Assembly (NCBI GenBank): GCA_001695595.3
Contig: MBPM02000013.1
Coordinates: 310,001-374,000 of the forward strand
Length of the DNA: 64,000 nt
Reading direction: 5' to 3'
Origin: Plasmopara viticola
Taxonomy: Eukaryota > Oomycota > Peronosporomycetes > Peronosporales > Peronosporaceae
Every line of letters starts with the position of its first letter. Positions within the stretch are counted from its first letter, which is position 1. This document shows, piece by piece, positions 50,344 to 62,935 of this stretch. The notes below the pieces were generated by a model. That model made no database searches. It had not been told where the DNA came from and saw only the letters and a program-made list of their open reading frames with translations. The position numbers were made by a program, and so were the translations under genes.

Positions 50344-53300
50344 TTGCGTTCATAAGAAAGCTGATTCAGTTCAGAGACCTTAGAGAGAACGAATTTTTAA
50401 GTCTAGCCTACTTAATTGCTCCAAAGCTGCAAGACAAAGGCTTAGCTGTTTAAACTAGTTAACAAAACCCGTAGGTGCGTGACTCGCATTGTTGAATGCA
50501 GCTTCAGCCGCAAATAATTGGTCAGTGCCCGAATGTGACGCGTACTGCGCAGTGTGACTTTGAGCACACAATCGATCCATTTTGTCCGTCTACTCGTCGG
50601 GTTTTAGTATAATTTTCAAAAAGCATTGGATTTTCACTATTTGGAACACCAATTGCCAAAACGCAGTGGCAAAATCGCGGATCTCTATTCAATTTTATTG
50701 TGTCAGGGATTCACGGTACTTAAAGACCGTATATACAATTATGTGGCCCAATTATACGGATCAATACAAATGTCAAATGAACCGTCTTACTCTGGCGGCA
50801 CACAACTACGCATATTCACTAACCGTCGGGACGTCAAAGACGAAGCTGAGGCCTATAAACTTCCAGCGGCCGCCAAAACTGGCAAATTCTATGAAGGAGA
50901 TTTTCCCAAGTTAGATTGGCGTCAAACGAGCCACGTTACTTGTACATGTGGAGCTACTGACATGCTGTAGGGACCAAAAAAGGCTTTTCTGGGCCTAAGT
51001 GACAGCAAATTGGAGCATCATGCGCTTTAGAAGTATATCATTTTTAAACACGACTTGGAATGGATCTAACGGATCTGCATGCCCACTCATATTAATGGCG
51101 ATGCTATTTCTGTGGAGATGGTAAAGACCAATCTTTGATACATTTGTCTGCAATAAAAAAGTCACAATCACGAATATAGATAATCATTCCTTTCATATGT
51201 CTGTGAGTCGCGCTTATTCAAAGAGCTTTCAGCCCTTCTGATTGAATTAACTCTAGTCTAACCTGCACGAAGATACGTCGGAAGCACATTACGTGTGCCA
51301 GGCTTGACCTTCGCGCGGATTATGATATTTCACAAAAGAGTAACAGGAATTTTGCTATGCTCCGGAACAAGTAGGACGCATTTACTTTTTTTCTGATCTT
51401 TAATGATCCTAATGATTCTAAAGGCAAAATGCTAGAAGATACACTCGCGGCCTTATCAGTGCGTATTCCATGGGAATAATGCATTTTTCACAAGCAAAAA
51501 AAATCCTTTTAATAGCCTGAAGTATAGCGAAGTGATCGTCTTTATCGAGTTGCTGCAACGCACAATAAATCGCATCGTCGAAAGCGTTGCAAAGAACGCT
51601 AAATAGCTTTGTCTTGTTGCGCAAAGCTGGAAGAGGGTCCTGCTAAAAATTTACCTTGAAGCTATGAAAAAGACCCTCGTGCTGGCAATCCGATCAAGCG
51701 CATCTTCTCGTTGATAGGCTTTGTTAGACTTGCAAAACAAGCCCAATTTCTGCAAATAGAAGGTTCGATCTGCCCATTTGTCGGAGCTCGTTCGAGAACG
51801 TGGCGCAGGCTGCGCCGGGACAGCTTTTTTCTTGGAGCCTACTCGAGCCTATGGCTGTTTTTAGAGCAGCTGAAAACTTCAAATTTCTTTGATCTTAATT
51901 CTTCATATTAGGTGGCCAAAAAGGTCCTTCAAAGTCAGACTATATCCTTTGCAGCGGATTTAGGCAGACTTCTTGTCAAAGTATGTCAGGGTGGAAGCCC
52001 GCAATAGTCAAAGATGTTATAGCGTTCCAGTATATTCTTTATTAAAGAAACTTTTGATGTGATGGTCATAACATTACCATTAAAGAGAATTGAAAGGCGA
52101 GGCACAAGATTGACCTTGTACCAAGAGCAAAGTACTGTTTCACCACTACTAGGCGAACGGTGTAAAGCATTGCTGCTTTTTTTGCTGAGCAGCAGCAAAT
52201 GGCGTGGTGTGGGCGTAAAAAAAATCACACCCTTGTTGAGAACTGATCGAAAAGTGTCATCTTGATCATGCTTCAAATTAGATATACTGTGCATCAAAAT
52301 CTGCACAAACAATAATTTTACGGGAGAATGCGTCCTACGTTGCCCCCAGTCTTGCGGGCTTATGCTACCCGCTTGCAGGATTTTTTTGATACCCACACAT
52401 ATGTGGCGCTTTGTTTCCTCTGCAGAGCTATGTTATTTGAAGTGCTGTCTTTCGCGTCTTGTTCAGCCAGCAGAATACGAAAGTTCGATTATGATGGTTT
52501 TACAGACAACATTACGTCCATCTTCGCAAATCAATTCGAACTTTCAATATTTGAGACGTCAACTTGCCCATGCATCATTCTAAGGAGCCGTACAAGGAAA
52601 AGAAAGAATCGCCAAAAACTACTGCGCGGAATTGGCAGCTGTCACCTTTGACTTTGCTTCGCCACCCGAAGTGGGGCTTGTATTTCCTTAAACCCAAGCA
52701 AGTTATATACCGAGTAATTTCAAGTGCAAGGGTCGATCGTGCTGTAAATTGGCCTTCACAGCCGGGTCTTTTCAACCCTTAGGGACGCCTAAAATGATCC
52801 CATCAGCCAGTCGAACTAAAATTGACTTTTGTTTGTTGCCCTATCTGAAAACATCGGTCGACCAAGTTTGGTAGCCACAGTCTTTTGTCTTCGCGATTAA
52901 TTTCGCAAAGCACCGGAGTTGATAAAGGCTCGAAATGGTTATCTTTACGTGTTAGCCCAGCAGGTCACCGCTTCTATTTCCTCTTACTAAAGCCCTCGAA
53001 CTCTCAAATTGCAAGCTTTCGTGGTGTATATTCGACTCACTTTCATCTTAATGACTTTGTTTTTCCCCAGTAGAATCCACCTACAGGTGACCTTACCTGG
53101 CTTGGATTTCGCCATCGACCCTCAACGTTTCTCAGGCGAGCTAAAGGCCCGTTTCGTTGGTCTTGTTGGGGATAAACTTAGATTGTGTACCCGCATTTGT
53201 CGCAGCTATGGCAGCGAACATTACATGATTCGCCACACTTGATTTTATTAGGACATGGCCCGGAACAAGGAGATACAATTCGATGTCTTGTAGAAAGAGT

Positions 53301-54258
53301 AGTTTTTCATTTACGGCAACTTGAAAGGTGTGGCGTTACTTCTTGTAAATAGCAGTTCGTATTGCCTCTTTTGTTGCTGCTGCCTGCACCCTCAAAAGGT
53401 ATTTGCGATAAGGATTAAACCTTAGGCCGCTCAGGAACTTAGTGAGTTAAATTTGTTCGGGGACTGGCACCCACATTTGAAGGTTTACATACGAAAGCGT
53501 GGACGTCGGTGGAAATCAAATTGAGCAATGTCTTATGTTCGGCCCAGAACGTTAAAAACTCAGTCGAAGTGGTTTCACGAGTGACTCCGTTGTCAGCCAG
53601 ACTTCTCCGATAAGAGAGGGCAAGTGCTTCGCGCATCTGATTGCCCGCGATCAATGCCACCTAAGTGGCCATTTAAAACAGAAGAGAAGATTTGAGCGAC
53701 CGCAGCACTCCTCGTCATTTTCATCGTCCGAAAGTGAAGCCCAAAAAGTGATAGACTTGCGTACATTAATAAAAGCACTTCTCAGCACCTTCTTGTCCTG
53801 AGCAGGTGAGTCTATGCCACTTTGTGAGACAGGTGCGCGCCCTTTATTTTAGACGCAGACTTTGTTATAGGCGTAGCCTTTCACTGAGCCTGGTTTCGGT
53901 GCAGATGCTTTTTTATAAGTTGAAGCAATTTTTTTTGAGGGCCAGCTCGGTCTCCATTAAGATACTTAGCCGTCTCCATTCCTGCTTTTGGACATTGCTG
54001 TGACCAATGTAGTTTCTTATGAGAGTCAAAGGGAATTCAAAACCAAAATGGAATGGGCAATTACTGGGTATTTTAAAGAACACCAGGTAAATACCGGTAA
54101 ATACCAAATACATTTTCTTACAGAATAATTCCTTATCGGATTACCTGAACATGGTGGATTTTTTGAAAAAATGTTAATATGACCCTAACAGGAATTTCAG
54201 TAAGCAGGTTTGTGCAATTTTTGGCTGCATCGCGACGTCATTTTAGTAAACTCTTTCT
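50344..54258. other. 3.9 kb without a supported gene
   Basis: Overlapping frames of 60-136 codons exist on both strands (50582-50970, 51986-52396, 53439-53660), but none shows a known domain or convincing splice partners. Likely decayed mobile-element sequence. Confidence 0.4.
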
Positions 54259-56220
54259 CTAGTTTTGCGTAGCCATAGTTTCTTTTTGCAGTCGTTGCTG
54301 CAAATCACGATTGCGACTCATGAGGTTTCTCAGTCGCTCGTGGTCGGACGAGGCTGCTGCAGCCGAGCACAGATACGATAAAGACGTCGTTGACGTCGTT
54401 CGTCTTCCTCTGTCGCAAGATGATTGTGGCAAAGGGTGCACTACCTCCCCATCGTAATCACGCACTCCTTGATTTTCACACAAACATGTCGAGTTCAATT
54501 TCCTTGTAAACCTGTCTGGTTCATCAACATAGCGACATTCGTCACTGCAAACGTTCTGATTGAAAGAATTGGGGTGACTGTTGAGCGAGGCGTCCAGCTC
54601 TGCTCTTTGATAAGAATAGCGACTAGCATCCCGACTGTCGATATTGTCCTCTTGCTTTGAAGACCAAGCTCTTTTGTGCTGAGCTGAAATAGATTCGGAT
54701 CGAGGTTTTGATTGGTAATTTTTGTGATTTGAAGGTGCATCGCGCTGTGCTACGATTACATTCTCATTGCGCATAAGCATCCATTCGGAAAAGAGCGAGT
54801 TCTGAGTCTGAAGCGATGCAATGTCTTCCTGAAGCTCGCGTATGTCTTGCTTTAACTGTTCTCGCTCTTCCTTTACCCGTTCAAGTCGCACCTTCCAATC
54901 CGTATCACAATTAAAGTGCTCGTCCTTTAACTTTCGAATCTTGACGTATAAAGCACTACGTGAGCAACCATGTTTGTAAACACTACAAGCACAAACCTAC
55001 CGTCAGAACTAAATCCTCATTCTTCACTTCAGCATCGCGAAGTTGCAATTTAAGATCTTGGCACTCTTGTGTTGAAGCTGACGAAAGCTCTAGTCGCCGG
55101 ACAAGTGCACGGCTTCGCTGTTCCAAAGCAGCGTTTACTTCGTTCAAAGTTGCCAATCGTTGTTCCAAAGTATCCCGTAAAGCTCGGTCTTCTTGCGCTT
55201 GGTGGTGGATACGCTGCACGTTTTCAAGTTCATTCGTAATGTCGGTTTGAGCCTGCTGCAAGTCTGCTTCGAGCTGTCGTCGAGCTTCACGCGCACTTCG
55301 GTGTGCCTGATCCTTAGCACGAATTTCTTCCCCAAGCGCTTCAATACGTGCTCTATCACGCTGCGATTGCTCGCGACACAGTTGAAGCTCTTCCTCTTTT
55401 CGCGACAGCACCTCCTCAAGTTCCACAATTGTAAGCTTGAGTGTTGACTGAATCTTCTGCACCTGTTCTTTATCCCAAGTCATTTGATGCCTAATAGTGC
55501 TTTCTTCTTCTTTAAGCGCACTTGGAACATGGGTTGTTACTGAAAATTGCTGTGATGGCGCGGTCAATAATACATTCTTTTCCCGCTCAAGCTCTAGCGC
55601 CTTTGACACAACTCGTTCGTTCTTTTCTTTCTCGAATCGCAACTCACGTTTGACCTTGTCTAAAGTTTCTTTGAGTTCACGAACGTACGCTTGCGTCTCC
55701 GCTCGGCTAGATGCAACGACGGGTGAGGCATTAACGTCAAGAAGCGCTCGAAGTCGATGAATTTCGCGCTCTGCAACTTCACGAACTTTTGTTTCCTCCT
55801 AAGAAGCACCTTTAAGTATTACCAACATCACTTCCTCCATATTTGTCTCCGTACCTTAACTTTCTCTGTAAGAGCTGCAAATTTACGGCAAAGCACGCGC
55901 AACTGTGTAGTCGCCTCAGACGCAGACAAATTTGACTTTAATCCAGCTTTCAAGAGAGCTGCATTTGATAGGGACTTGGCTTTTACATTCGCGCCTTCAT
56001 TCTTTACTAATGCGTCCTGCAGCAAAACATAAACAAGTCATCTCAAAAGCTTTCTTTTCGCATGTTATTTAAACATTGTACTGATACATCTGCACAAAAA
56101 CATCAAAACGGATACGTGTCTTTGATGAGAAAAGTCGCACTCACCTAGAGTCGATGCCTCTATTTTGTTGTCAGGTTTCAATACAGATTTGATCTTTTCA
56201 TGCGGCTTGCTGGCCATCAT
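54259..56220 (-). CDS. Coiled-coil protein of unknown function
   Basis: Three solid exons, 56016-55855, 55798-55001 and 54939-54259, share one frame across 56- and 61-bp introns and give 546 residues. The first 320 or so are almost continuous coiled coil rich in Glu, Lys, Arg, Gln and Leu (EETKVREVAEREIHRLRALL, then EELQLCREQSQRDRARIEAL). A Ser/Arg/Asn-rich tail follows, and the protein ends in another short helix, RNRDLQQRLQKE. The 5' end is unclear: an ATG at 56220 opens a plausible first exon (MMASKPHEKIKSVLKP). Its canonical donor GTGAGT at about 56146 puts the next exon out of frame. A weaker donor at 56115, or an 8-nt microexon, would repair it. A cytoskeletal or centriolar role is possible from composition alone. 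Confidence 0.7.
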
Positions 56221-57848
56221 GAGCGTACTCAAACTGCAATAGCCAAAAATTTGACGTCAGATTGCTAAGTCTGAAATAGCCGCGATTAAAATACCAACAC
56301 CGCTGACAACGTGTAACACCCTTTAAGCGGACATGTGCGCAATTTACACAATCGAATTTCAATTAATTTAGACGTAGAAATGCCTATATGGACGTTTGCT
56401 AAGTCGCATTTCGGAGTGCCTTTTGTCTTAAATTTATCTTACATAGCTGATTTGCATCGATGCATCGATAAAATACAAGAGAAAAAAAAGTCATGATGGA
56501 GAATATGGGCGACAAACTTTGCGTATCAAGTGAATAAATGCATTCATGACGCCACGAATGTTATGGGCGTTTTATGGGTACGACCTTGGAATACGAGTTA
56601 ATTGTCTTTAAGTGAGTACTTTTGGCCGGTACGCTACAGAACCTTTACAATTAAAACAGAAAGCAACTTTGAAGTACGTCCGTGACGCCAACATCAAGCC
56701 TGCTACGAATCTCATGGACTCCCAGTACGTCAGTGACAATCAGGTCGTAATGGAGATGTGCGAACCTAAGTTACCAAATTTCTCCTTTATGGATTTATGG
56801 GTGCGGCAGATGGTGGACTGATGATTATCGCGGCCTAAACGATACAGCGATTCTACACGCAACTTAAGAAACTGATCCAAACGATAGAAATCGTGACCAA
56901 GGTAGATCGAGTAAATGCTAGGGCAAACTTGGCAATGCACGATTTGTCACAGGACAAATTGCACTTAGGGTCTCAGTTAGTCAAGTGCCAGGATTAGTAT
57001 GGATTGACTTAAAAAATGACGAAATACAAACGAGATCAGTTTCTTCGATCTGCATGAATACTGGCGTCAATTGCCATCCACATACGAAGCGATTGGTGTC
57101 GGTTTTGCAAGACACTATTTGACGCCTAGTACGAAAAGTATTTGGTTGTCGGATGGCTAAGACGCAAAGTTGCTTGATATCTTCTTCACGCCCTTTGGCT
57201 GATAACCTCACCTTGGGTACAAACCAAATGCTTTTTGCTTGAAGCGCTTATACATAGCGTTGGCAACTGTTGCATGCAGAGGAAAGCCACAGAACATTGG
57301 GGTAAGACGATGGTAAAGCAGTTACGAATGAAAAGGACAAAAACAATAATGAGACCACGGCGTATCGTGTAATCTCAAGGGCTTGGTGCTTCGAAGTGCA
57401 ATTGTTTTATGGTCGTGGTGTGCTAACGACGACCATAGGCTACACGTGTTGCGACCAATGGCTCAATAAGCCACCCGCTACAATTCTTTGCTGCATTTTG
57501 AAAGGCGATTTGAAGGTGACATGGAAGCTGTCATGGAATAGCAACTCTATCTTTCTTGCACACTCTTATGGCGACGACTTGACGCACTTTGGTGTGGCCA
57601 GCGACAGCACACTAGTGAGCCGCCCACCACAAGAGCAAGTCACAAACACCGTGAGCCAAGTAGACAACGCACGAATTGGTGGCTTTAAGTATTTCTGGTT
57701 GATAAAGTAGCTGCATCGTTGTGTTTTGCAAACATGTAAAGCTCACATTGACGCCATTTATTAGCAGCTTTTCGTGCAACTTGTTTTCGTGGCAGTCATT
57801 GATCAATAATGATAGCAATAAAATGTATGATTGATGCCAAATTTAAGT
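56221..57848. other. Intergenic between the two coiled-coil genes
   Basis: Frames at 56612-56821 and 57396-57710 (104 codons, including LKVTWKLSWNSNSIFLAHSY) have the look of degraded LTR-retroelement coding DNA but lack a diagnostic motif. No gene is called. Confidence 0.4.
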
Positions 57849-59603
57849 CTAATTCTTGGAGGTTTTTGAGCTATTCATCTCGTCATAGAGTTTGCTCACA
57901 TAGTCAATCATGCGTTGCGAGTCGTGCTTGACTTTCTCGTCGACATCAGCAACGGCGTCCCGCAACGATGTGTCTATCAAGAGACGACGCATATTATCTA
58001 GTAGCTCTTCATCACGCTTGTGCAAGGCTGACAGACAATTTTTGTCTTCTATCAAATGTGCTTCAATCTCAGCCGTCTTGTTTTCTAGCTCTAAAGCAAT
58101 TGCTGTCACGCCTAATGCTCTGTACGACACAATTTCACCAAGCATTGAGGCCAACTTTGCCTCATTCTCCTTCACTCGAGATATCATGAATTTTACACAA
58201 GGTAACTCACTTTCGAAATAGTGAAGCGAGCCTTCAAGTTCTTGCGAGACGCAAGCGGTTAGTTTTGCTCGTAGCGTGTGCACTTGACTATGAGCAAGCC
58301 GCGCTTGGCGCACTTCATTTGCCACCCTTGTCACTTCTGTAGTGATGACGCGACGGCGTTGTGCTCTCGAAAACCGCCTCATGACGTGCTGGTGCTCAGC
58401 ACGAAAACGCGCAGCGTCAGCCATGAAGCGCTCTTCCACCGCACACAAGTCTTTTTCGACTTGATGTTGCTCGCCAATTGCGCGTTGCAATTCGCTCACA
58501 ACAAGTTGCAATTGAGCTTCCAGCTCTTCCTTTTTCTGACGGAGTGTCAGTACTTCTGTGCTAACAACCGTATTCCTTTCACGCAACGCCACGAGCTCTG
58601 CATCCTTGCAATCCTGCATTTCCTGCAGTGACTTGACTACCTCTTGCATTCGTGCCTCATCCTCTGCTATTTGTATCTCATCGTCAAGAATCGCGTCTTC
58701 ATTTTCTAAATCCCCGTCCAGCTCGTGCGGTTGCTCTGAACTACGGACACGCTCCTCAACCAACTGAATCAGCTTTTGGAGTCGCTTTTCATGCATTGCC
58801 AACGCATCACTACGCAAATCACGTCGTTGAAACGATTCTCGAATTGTTTGGCCACGCACAGCTTCATCCGCACTTGTCACTTGCGCAATCTTGACTTCCA
58901 GGTTTTGCACATCCTTCATTAGCGGCGAATTCAGGTCCACGCCATGCAACGAGAGCGCATGAGCTCGCACTAATTGGCTCAGTCTTTTAACAGCTAGTTC
59001 CACATCTAATTGGACGTCTTCTGTAATTTCCACGGTTCTTTGCATTTGGTCTGTGATAGCCTTCACAGCTGCCACCACTACTTTAGCCATCTGTTGATGC
59101 GGCGCAGTCCCGGTGGCGTTTGCCGGCTCGGAAGTGCTTTCGACCGATAGGCAGTTTGCGAGTAGAGTCTCGAGATTATCGAGCATGGCAACACCAGGTC
59201 TAGAGCGCAGCAAGTTTCTTAACAATATAGACAACGCGTCGCTTTGAAAGAACGTAAGAATCGTTTCTGTGTGTACGTAAAGTCTACTCCAGCCCAGCAG
59301 TCCCACGAGCGCCGCGTGGGTGTCGTCAATCGCCGCTGCCACCTCTAATCGCTGTGTAAGCGTTAGATTCAATCGCTCCTTCTCTTCTACCGATGAACTA
59401 TTGCTGTCTGTGGTGAATGCCTGATCCGCTTTAGTCGGATTCTTTTTCTTCTTGCTCTTGGCTTTTTTCTTATAGCTTGTGGCCGACGGTGTGAGCGTGC
59501 CACTGCTGAGACTCGAAGTTCTGGTACTGCCACTGTCTACGCTGCTCGTGTTGGTCAACGAGCTAAACATGTTGGCAGTCTTGACGGGGTCGTGCGCCTG
59601 CAT
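57849..59603 (-). CDS. Uncharacterised 584-aa coiled-coil protein
   Basis: A single uninterrupted reading frame with a clear start at 59603. Residues 10-45 are Ser/Thr-rich low complexity, followed by a strongly basic patch (KKKAKSKKKKNPTK, about 45-58). Residues 85-290 are mainly helical and include GLLGWSRLYVHTETILTFF and LLRNLLRSRPGVAML. Residues about 290-584 are coiled coil (MQEVVKSLQEMQDCKDAELV, then TLRQKKEELEAQLQLVVSEL). I do not recognise the family. Composition would fit a cytoskeletal or structural scaffold, but this is inference. Codon use resembles the neighbouring housekeeping genes, and its length without stops in repeat-rich DNA supports a real gene. Confidence 0.8.
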   Translation of the reverse strand: MQAHDPVKTANMFSSLTNTSSVDSGSTRTSSLSSGTLTPSATSYKKKAKSKKKKNPTKADQAFTTDSNSSSVEEKERLNLTLTQRLEVAAAIDDTHAALVGLLGWSRLYVHTETILTFFQSDALSILLRNLLRSRPGVAMLDNLETLLANCLSVESTSEPANATGTAPHQQMAKVVVAAVKAITDQMQRTVEITEDVQLDVELAVKRLSQLVRAHALSLHGVDLNSPLMKDVQNLEVKIAQVTSADEAVRGQTIRESFQRRDLRSDALAMHEKRLQKLIQLVEERVRSSEQPHELDGDLENEDAILDDEIQIAEDEARMQEVVKSLQEMQDCKDAELVALRERNTVVSTEVLTLRQKKEELEAQLQLVVSELQRAIGEQHQVEKDLCAVEERFMADAARFRAEHQHVMRRFSRAQRRRVITTEVTRVANEVRQARLAHSQVHTLRAKLTACVSQELEGSLHYFESELPCVKFMISRVKENEAKLASMLGEIVSYRALGVTAIALELENKTAEIEAHLIEDKNCLSALHKRDEELLDNMRRLLIDTSLRDAVADVDEKVKHDSQRMIDYVSKLYDEMNSSKTSKN

Positions 59604-61193
59604 GTCTTTTTAATGTGAAGGATCGCGAAGTACTCCAATGTACACTGCATATACCGGTACTTGAGCCGATCTTCGTAAGATCGTATATTGTCTTAAAATA
59701 ACACACTAGCCACATTTTTACGATATAAAGAACTTAACAGTACCATGATTGGAAGAAAACATGGCGTTTGCCGCATCTGACTTGCGGTTAGACCTCGTAT
59801 TGTTTCAAACTAAAGCAAGTGATGTCAACAAGCGCCGGAACGATCGGTTTCGATGTGTTATGATGAAGTAATTTTGTCTAGCGCGTGCTTCCTTGCATGA
59901 CGTTGCAAAAGCACTAGCCTAGTATGGACAGCGCTTGCCACATTCCTCGCTTTTCCAGCGTGTTATCGCAAAATGCTGCATCGTTACCGTCCATCAGAGC
60001 GGATTTGCGCTCTAATTACGCGTTTCACGAAATTTGTCACAACCAGATAGAATTGGTAAAGTGTCTCATGTAGAGTTCGCAAGGCCGTAATCGCATATGC
60101 GCTTCGGGCTGCCAAGTAACGGATGTGTTGCTAAAATCCATCTTATGCTAGATTTATTATACTTCTCTGATGGCTCTTGATTTGGTAATTCTTGTTCGGG
60201 GCGCTACATTTCTCTTAGTAGGACACAAATTGGGCGATTGGTGCCATGTTAGGTGCCTTCGCGCCTTGCGTAGATATTTGGAGGTTTGGCTGCTTTCAAA
60301 AACTAGCGAATCGGAATAGATTGTGTCGCCGTTCAGGCCGACTAGTATCCATATGTACGCGAAGTACGGTGCCCGAATGGATAAAAAATAACTTCTCGCC
60401 CATACTTATCGACATTCTAGAAATAGTTTATTGACAATGGTATGGAAAGGCAGTCTATGCCCGCACTGACAATCAAAAGTGGCTGAAAACACTGTCAACA
60501 GCAGCAAGTGGACAGTAATTACGACGACCGGGCTGTATACTTGTTCTTTTGCTCTTGTTGTTCGGGCAACTCAAAAATCATTTATAGTAAATGTCTATTC
60601 TTCTTCACCAAGTGGTACAAACCCATTAGTGTCTGGATTTGGTTACATCAATACACTGCGAGCATGCTTTAGTGATGAAATCAATTAGTCAGCGTGGCTA
60701 CTTCAGTAGGCTAGAGACTGACAGCAGTTGCGTTTGATCGGCAACATCAACACTTTTTATCAGATTTCCTATCAAAAGTCATGAGGATGCGTCTATACAA
60801 GCGTCAATTCTTATCGTGTTTGATCTGCGCGACTGATTCCTGTCGAGTAAAAGCCAGTGCTCAAAGTCGCGGTCACAATTTTCGACTAGCAGAGTTTGCT
60901 GTGACAGTGCGCGTTCGTTCCGATATGGCGGTTGCTATGTGTGAGTGATTGTAAAATGTCTTGATCATATCACCTCAGTGGGCTGCCGAAAGACGATGGA
61001 AAATTCAAACATTGTCTTTTTTTCTCGAATTTACCAAGCCTTCAAAGGTATGATCTTGTACATACGAAAGGTATTAGTAAAGTATCGGGTACTAGATGCG
61101 CACATTGACGTCTGTGACGGCGCTCTTTTCTTCATTGCCTTTTTAAAAAATGTCGACACGATTTTTGTAAAATTTCTAATGAAATCAGAATAT
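59604..61193. other. Intergenic, no gene recognised
   Basis: Contains the upstream region of the 584-aa coiled-coil gene. Only short frames (60-70 codons) without motifs are seen before the SINE at 61206. Confidence 0.45.
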
Positions 61194-61555
61194 ATGCTTT
61201 CTGATTTTTCGGAAAAGGTTGGGGTGACGCCCTCCTTCCAAGCGCGGGGGCTAAATGCTCGCGCGCTTCGAGCAGGTGCTCTCGGGCATCTGCAGGTCTC
61301 TAACGAGTCTCACCCTCGACGCGACGGTCTCCAGCACCAGAGCGCCACCTGGGCTCTTACCAAGTCAGAGCTAAACAAAATAATGGAAGACCCTCACGAC
61401 CGCGGTGCTGGCTGCACTGCCCGCCGAACGAGACTCGACGTATGCGGACACCATCTCTATGCCGTGGACTAGCCAGACTGAGCCTAGCACGTGCATAACT
61501 TGGCAACGCGATAACGTAATACAATACAATACAATACAATACAATGCTTTCTAAT
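61194..61555 (+). mobile_element. SINE-like retroelement, family A, copy 2, with target-site duplication
   Basis: The element spans 61206-61543. It shares its start (TTTTCGGAAAAGGTTGGGGT) and most of its length with 13284-13608 and ends in a clean pentanucleotide tail, TACAATACAATACAATACAA. Flanks ATGCTTTCTGAT (61194-61205) and ATGCTTTCTAAT (61544-61555) are a 12-bp target-site duplication with one mismatch. A frame of 175 codons starting upstream (60945) runs into it and is not a gene. Confidence 0.8.
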
Positions 61556-61845
61556 TGTTGCCATCTGGCGATCACCTGCCAAATAACGTTAGTTCCAAAG
61601 GAGACCAGCATTGACTGCATCGTCGATGCATCCCGAAGTTCCACTTGACTCGCTGACGTTGCCAAGTACTGCCCCAACACTTTAAAAAGACATGTTTGCG
61701 TCATACCTGCCCAATTTTAGCAATTACAGCGCGATTTCGATCAATTAATAACATCGCCTTCACAAAAGTAATTGCATAGTAAGCTTCAGGTCTATGAAAG
61801 TATCGCAAGAAAGACATATAAATCTTATATTCAGATGATTTTTTA

Positions 61846-62808
61846 CTATAGTCCAAGACTGAAGATCTCGTTATTGCTCACCGCAGCGTCAGCAGTGGCA
61901 CCATCTATCTTTTCATATTCTTCTCGAAATTCAGAATTTTCGGTCTTCACCCTCGTCTCTTCCGCCTTTATTTTCGAAATCTCGGAATCAGCATTCGAAG
62001 TCTTGTTGTCTGACAAAGTCGGTACCTCGTTAACTTTAGCTGCAGCAGCTCTCAAAGCAGCCTCATTGTGTTGGCGAGCAGCTTCTTGAACTTGCTCATT
62101 TATCGACGGCGTGTCCGTCTTGGACTCATCTACATTAGAGGCAATTTCTAGAGGGGAGTCAATAATTTTCAACGCTTGCAACGGTGTCACGGGCGTGGCC
62201 GTGAACGTATCCATTAAAAAAGCCGTCTCATCCGTTGGGCCTGTAAGCATGGGCATGGACACCGCAGGTGGCGCCGTCACCGATTGCGGCACTCCTGCCG
62301 ACGAGAGCGAGACATCAACTGGAGTCGCTACCATAGCTATGCTGGACACATCTGTTGCTCCTGCTACGCTGGCAACAATTGAATTCAGTCGGTGTCGCGA
62401 GCAAAATCGCGTAAACCAGCCAGGCGAGGCCTTGAAATTGGCCATCTTTTCGTAGTTCTTGGAAAAAATAATAGCCTGCTGGCGCACTGCCGTCTGCGTT
62501 AGCGGCATGAGTTGATAAGGCTGTGATTCACGCATACGCACAATCCACTGATACAGCTCATTTTCAAACGGCGCGTTGCGTTTAAAGCCGCCACGCTTGC
62601 GCTTGTCGCGGTTGTGCTCGTTGCCCATAAAGTAGCGACTGCGAATAGTGTCTTTCATTTGTTTAAGCTTACGAATAGCGCCTTCCGATACACCATAGTG
62701 CTTGGCTAAATCGACATTCTTTACTTTTGCCTCACGCTGTATTATTTCTAAAATCTCCATGCGCTCTTGGTCGCTCAATCGTCGTCCGGCGCCGCGAGGT
62801 CCCATCAC
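61846..62808 (-). CDS. CENP-B/Tigger-type DNA-binding protein without transposase domain
   Basis: Single exon, 320 aa. Residues 8-60 form an N-terminal helix-turn-helix like CENP-B and pogo/Tigger transposases (LSDQERMEILEIIQREAKVK then LAKHYGVSEGAIRKLK). A basic linker RDKRKRGGFKRNAPFE follows. A second HTH of the CENP-B/Tc5 type lies at about 78-145, with FENELYQWIVRMRES and FKASPGWFTRFCSRHRL. The DDE nuclease domain that follows in active transposases is absent; instead there is a low-complexity Ala/Thr/Pro segment and a Glu/Lys helical tail. The likely interpretation is a domesticated transposon DNA-binding domain acting as a chromatin or transcription protein. Divergent from the LSm10-like gene across about 127 bp. 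Confidence 0.8.
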   Translation of the reverse strand: MMGPRGAGRRLSDQERMEILEIIQREAKVKNVDLAKHYGVSEGAIRKLKQMKDTIRSRYFMGNEHNRDKRKRGGFKRNAPFENELYQWIVRMRESQPYQLMPLTQTAVRQQAIIFSKNYEKMANFKASPGWFTRFCSRHRLNSIVASVAGATDVSSIAMVATPVDVSLSSAGVPQSVTAPPAVSMPMLTGPTDETAFLMDTFTATPVTPLQALKIIDSPLEIASNVDESKTDTPSINEQVQEAARQHNEAALRAAAAKVNEVPTLSDNKTSNADSEISKIKAEETRVKTENSEFREEYEKIDGATADAAVSNNEIFSLGL

Positions 62809-62935
62809 AGCTAAATAAATTGTTGTGCTCAGTTTGCCTTCTTCTTAAGTACGAAATCAATGGCTAGCCGTGCGTACACACACAGTCAACACTAATATGT
62901 GTACACCTTGTGTTCAATCTGCCAATAGCTGCTCG
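62809..62935. promoter_or_regulatory. Divergent intergenic region, shared promoter candidate
   Basis: About 127 bp separates the CENP-B-type gene start (-) from the preferred LSm10-like start (+). Further in-frame candidates upstream (ATG at 62897) would shorten it. The call is based on arrangement only; no core promoter motif is claimed. Confidence 0.4.

Noticed and set aside
50582..50970. Two overlapping forward frames of 110 and 114 codons
   Set aside because: They are in different frames over the same bases with no domain, next to a gypsy integrase remnant; more likely decayed element sequence.
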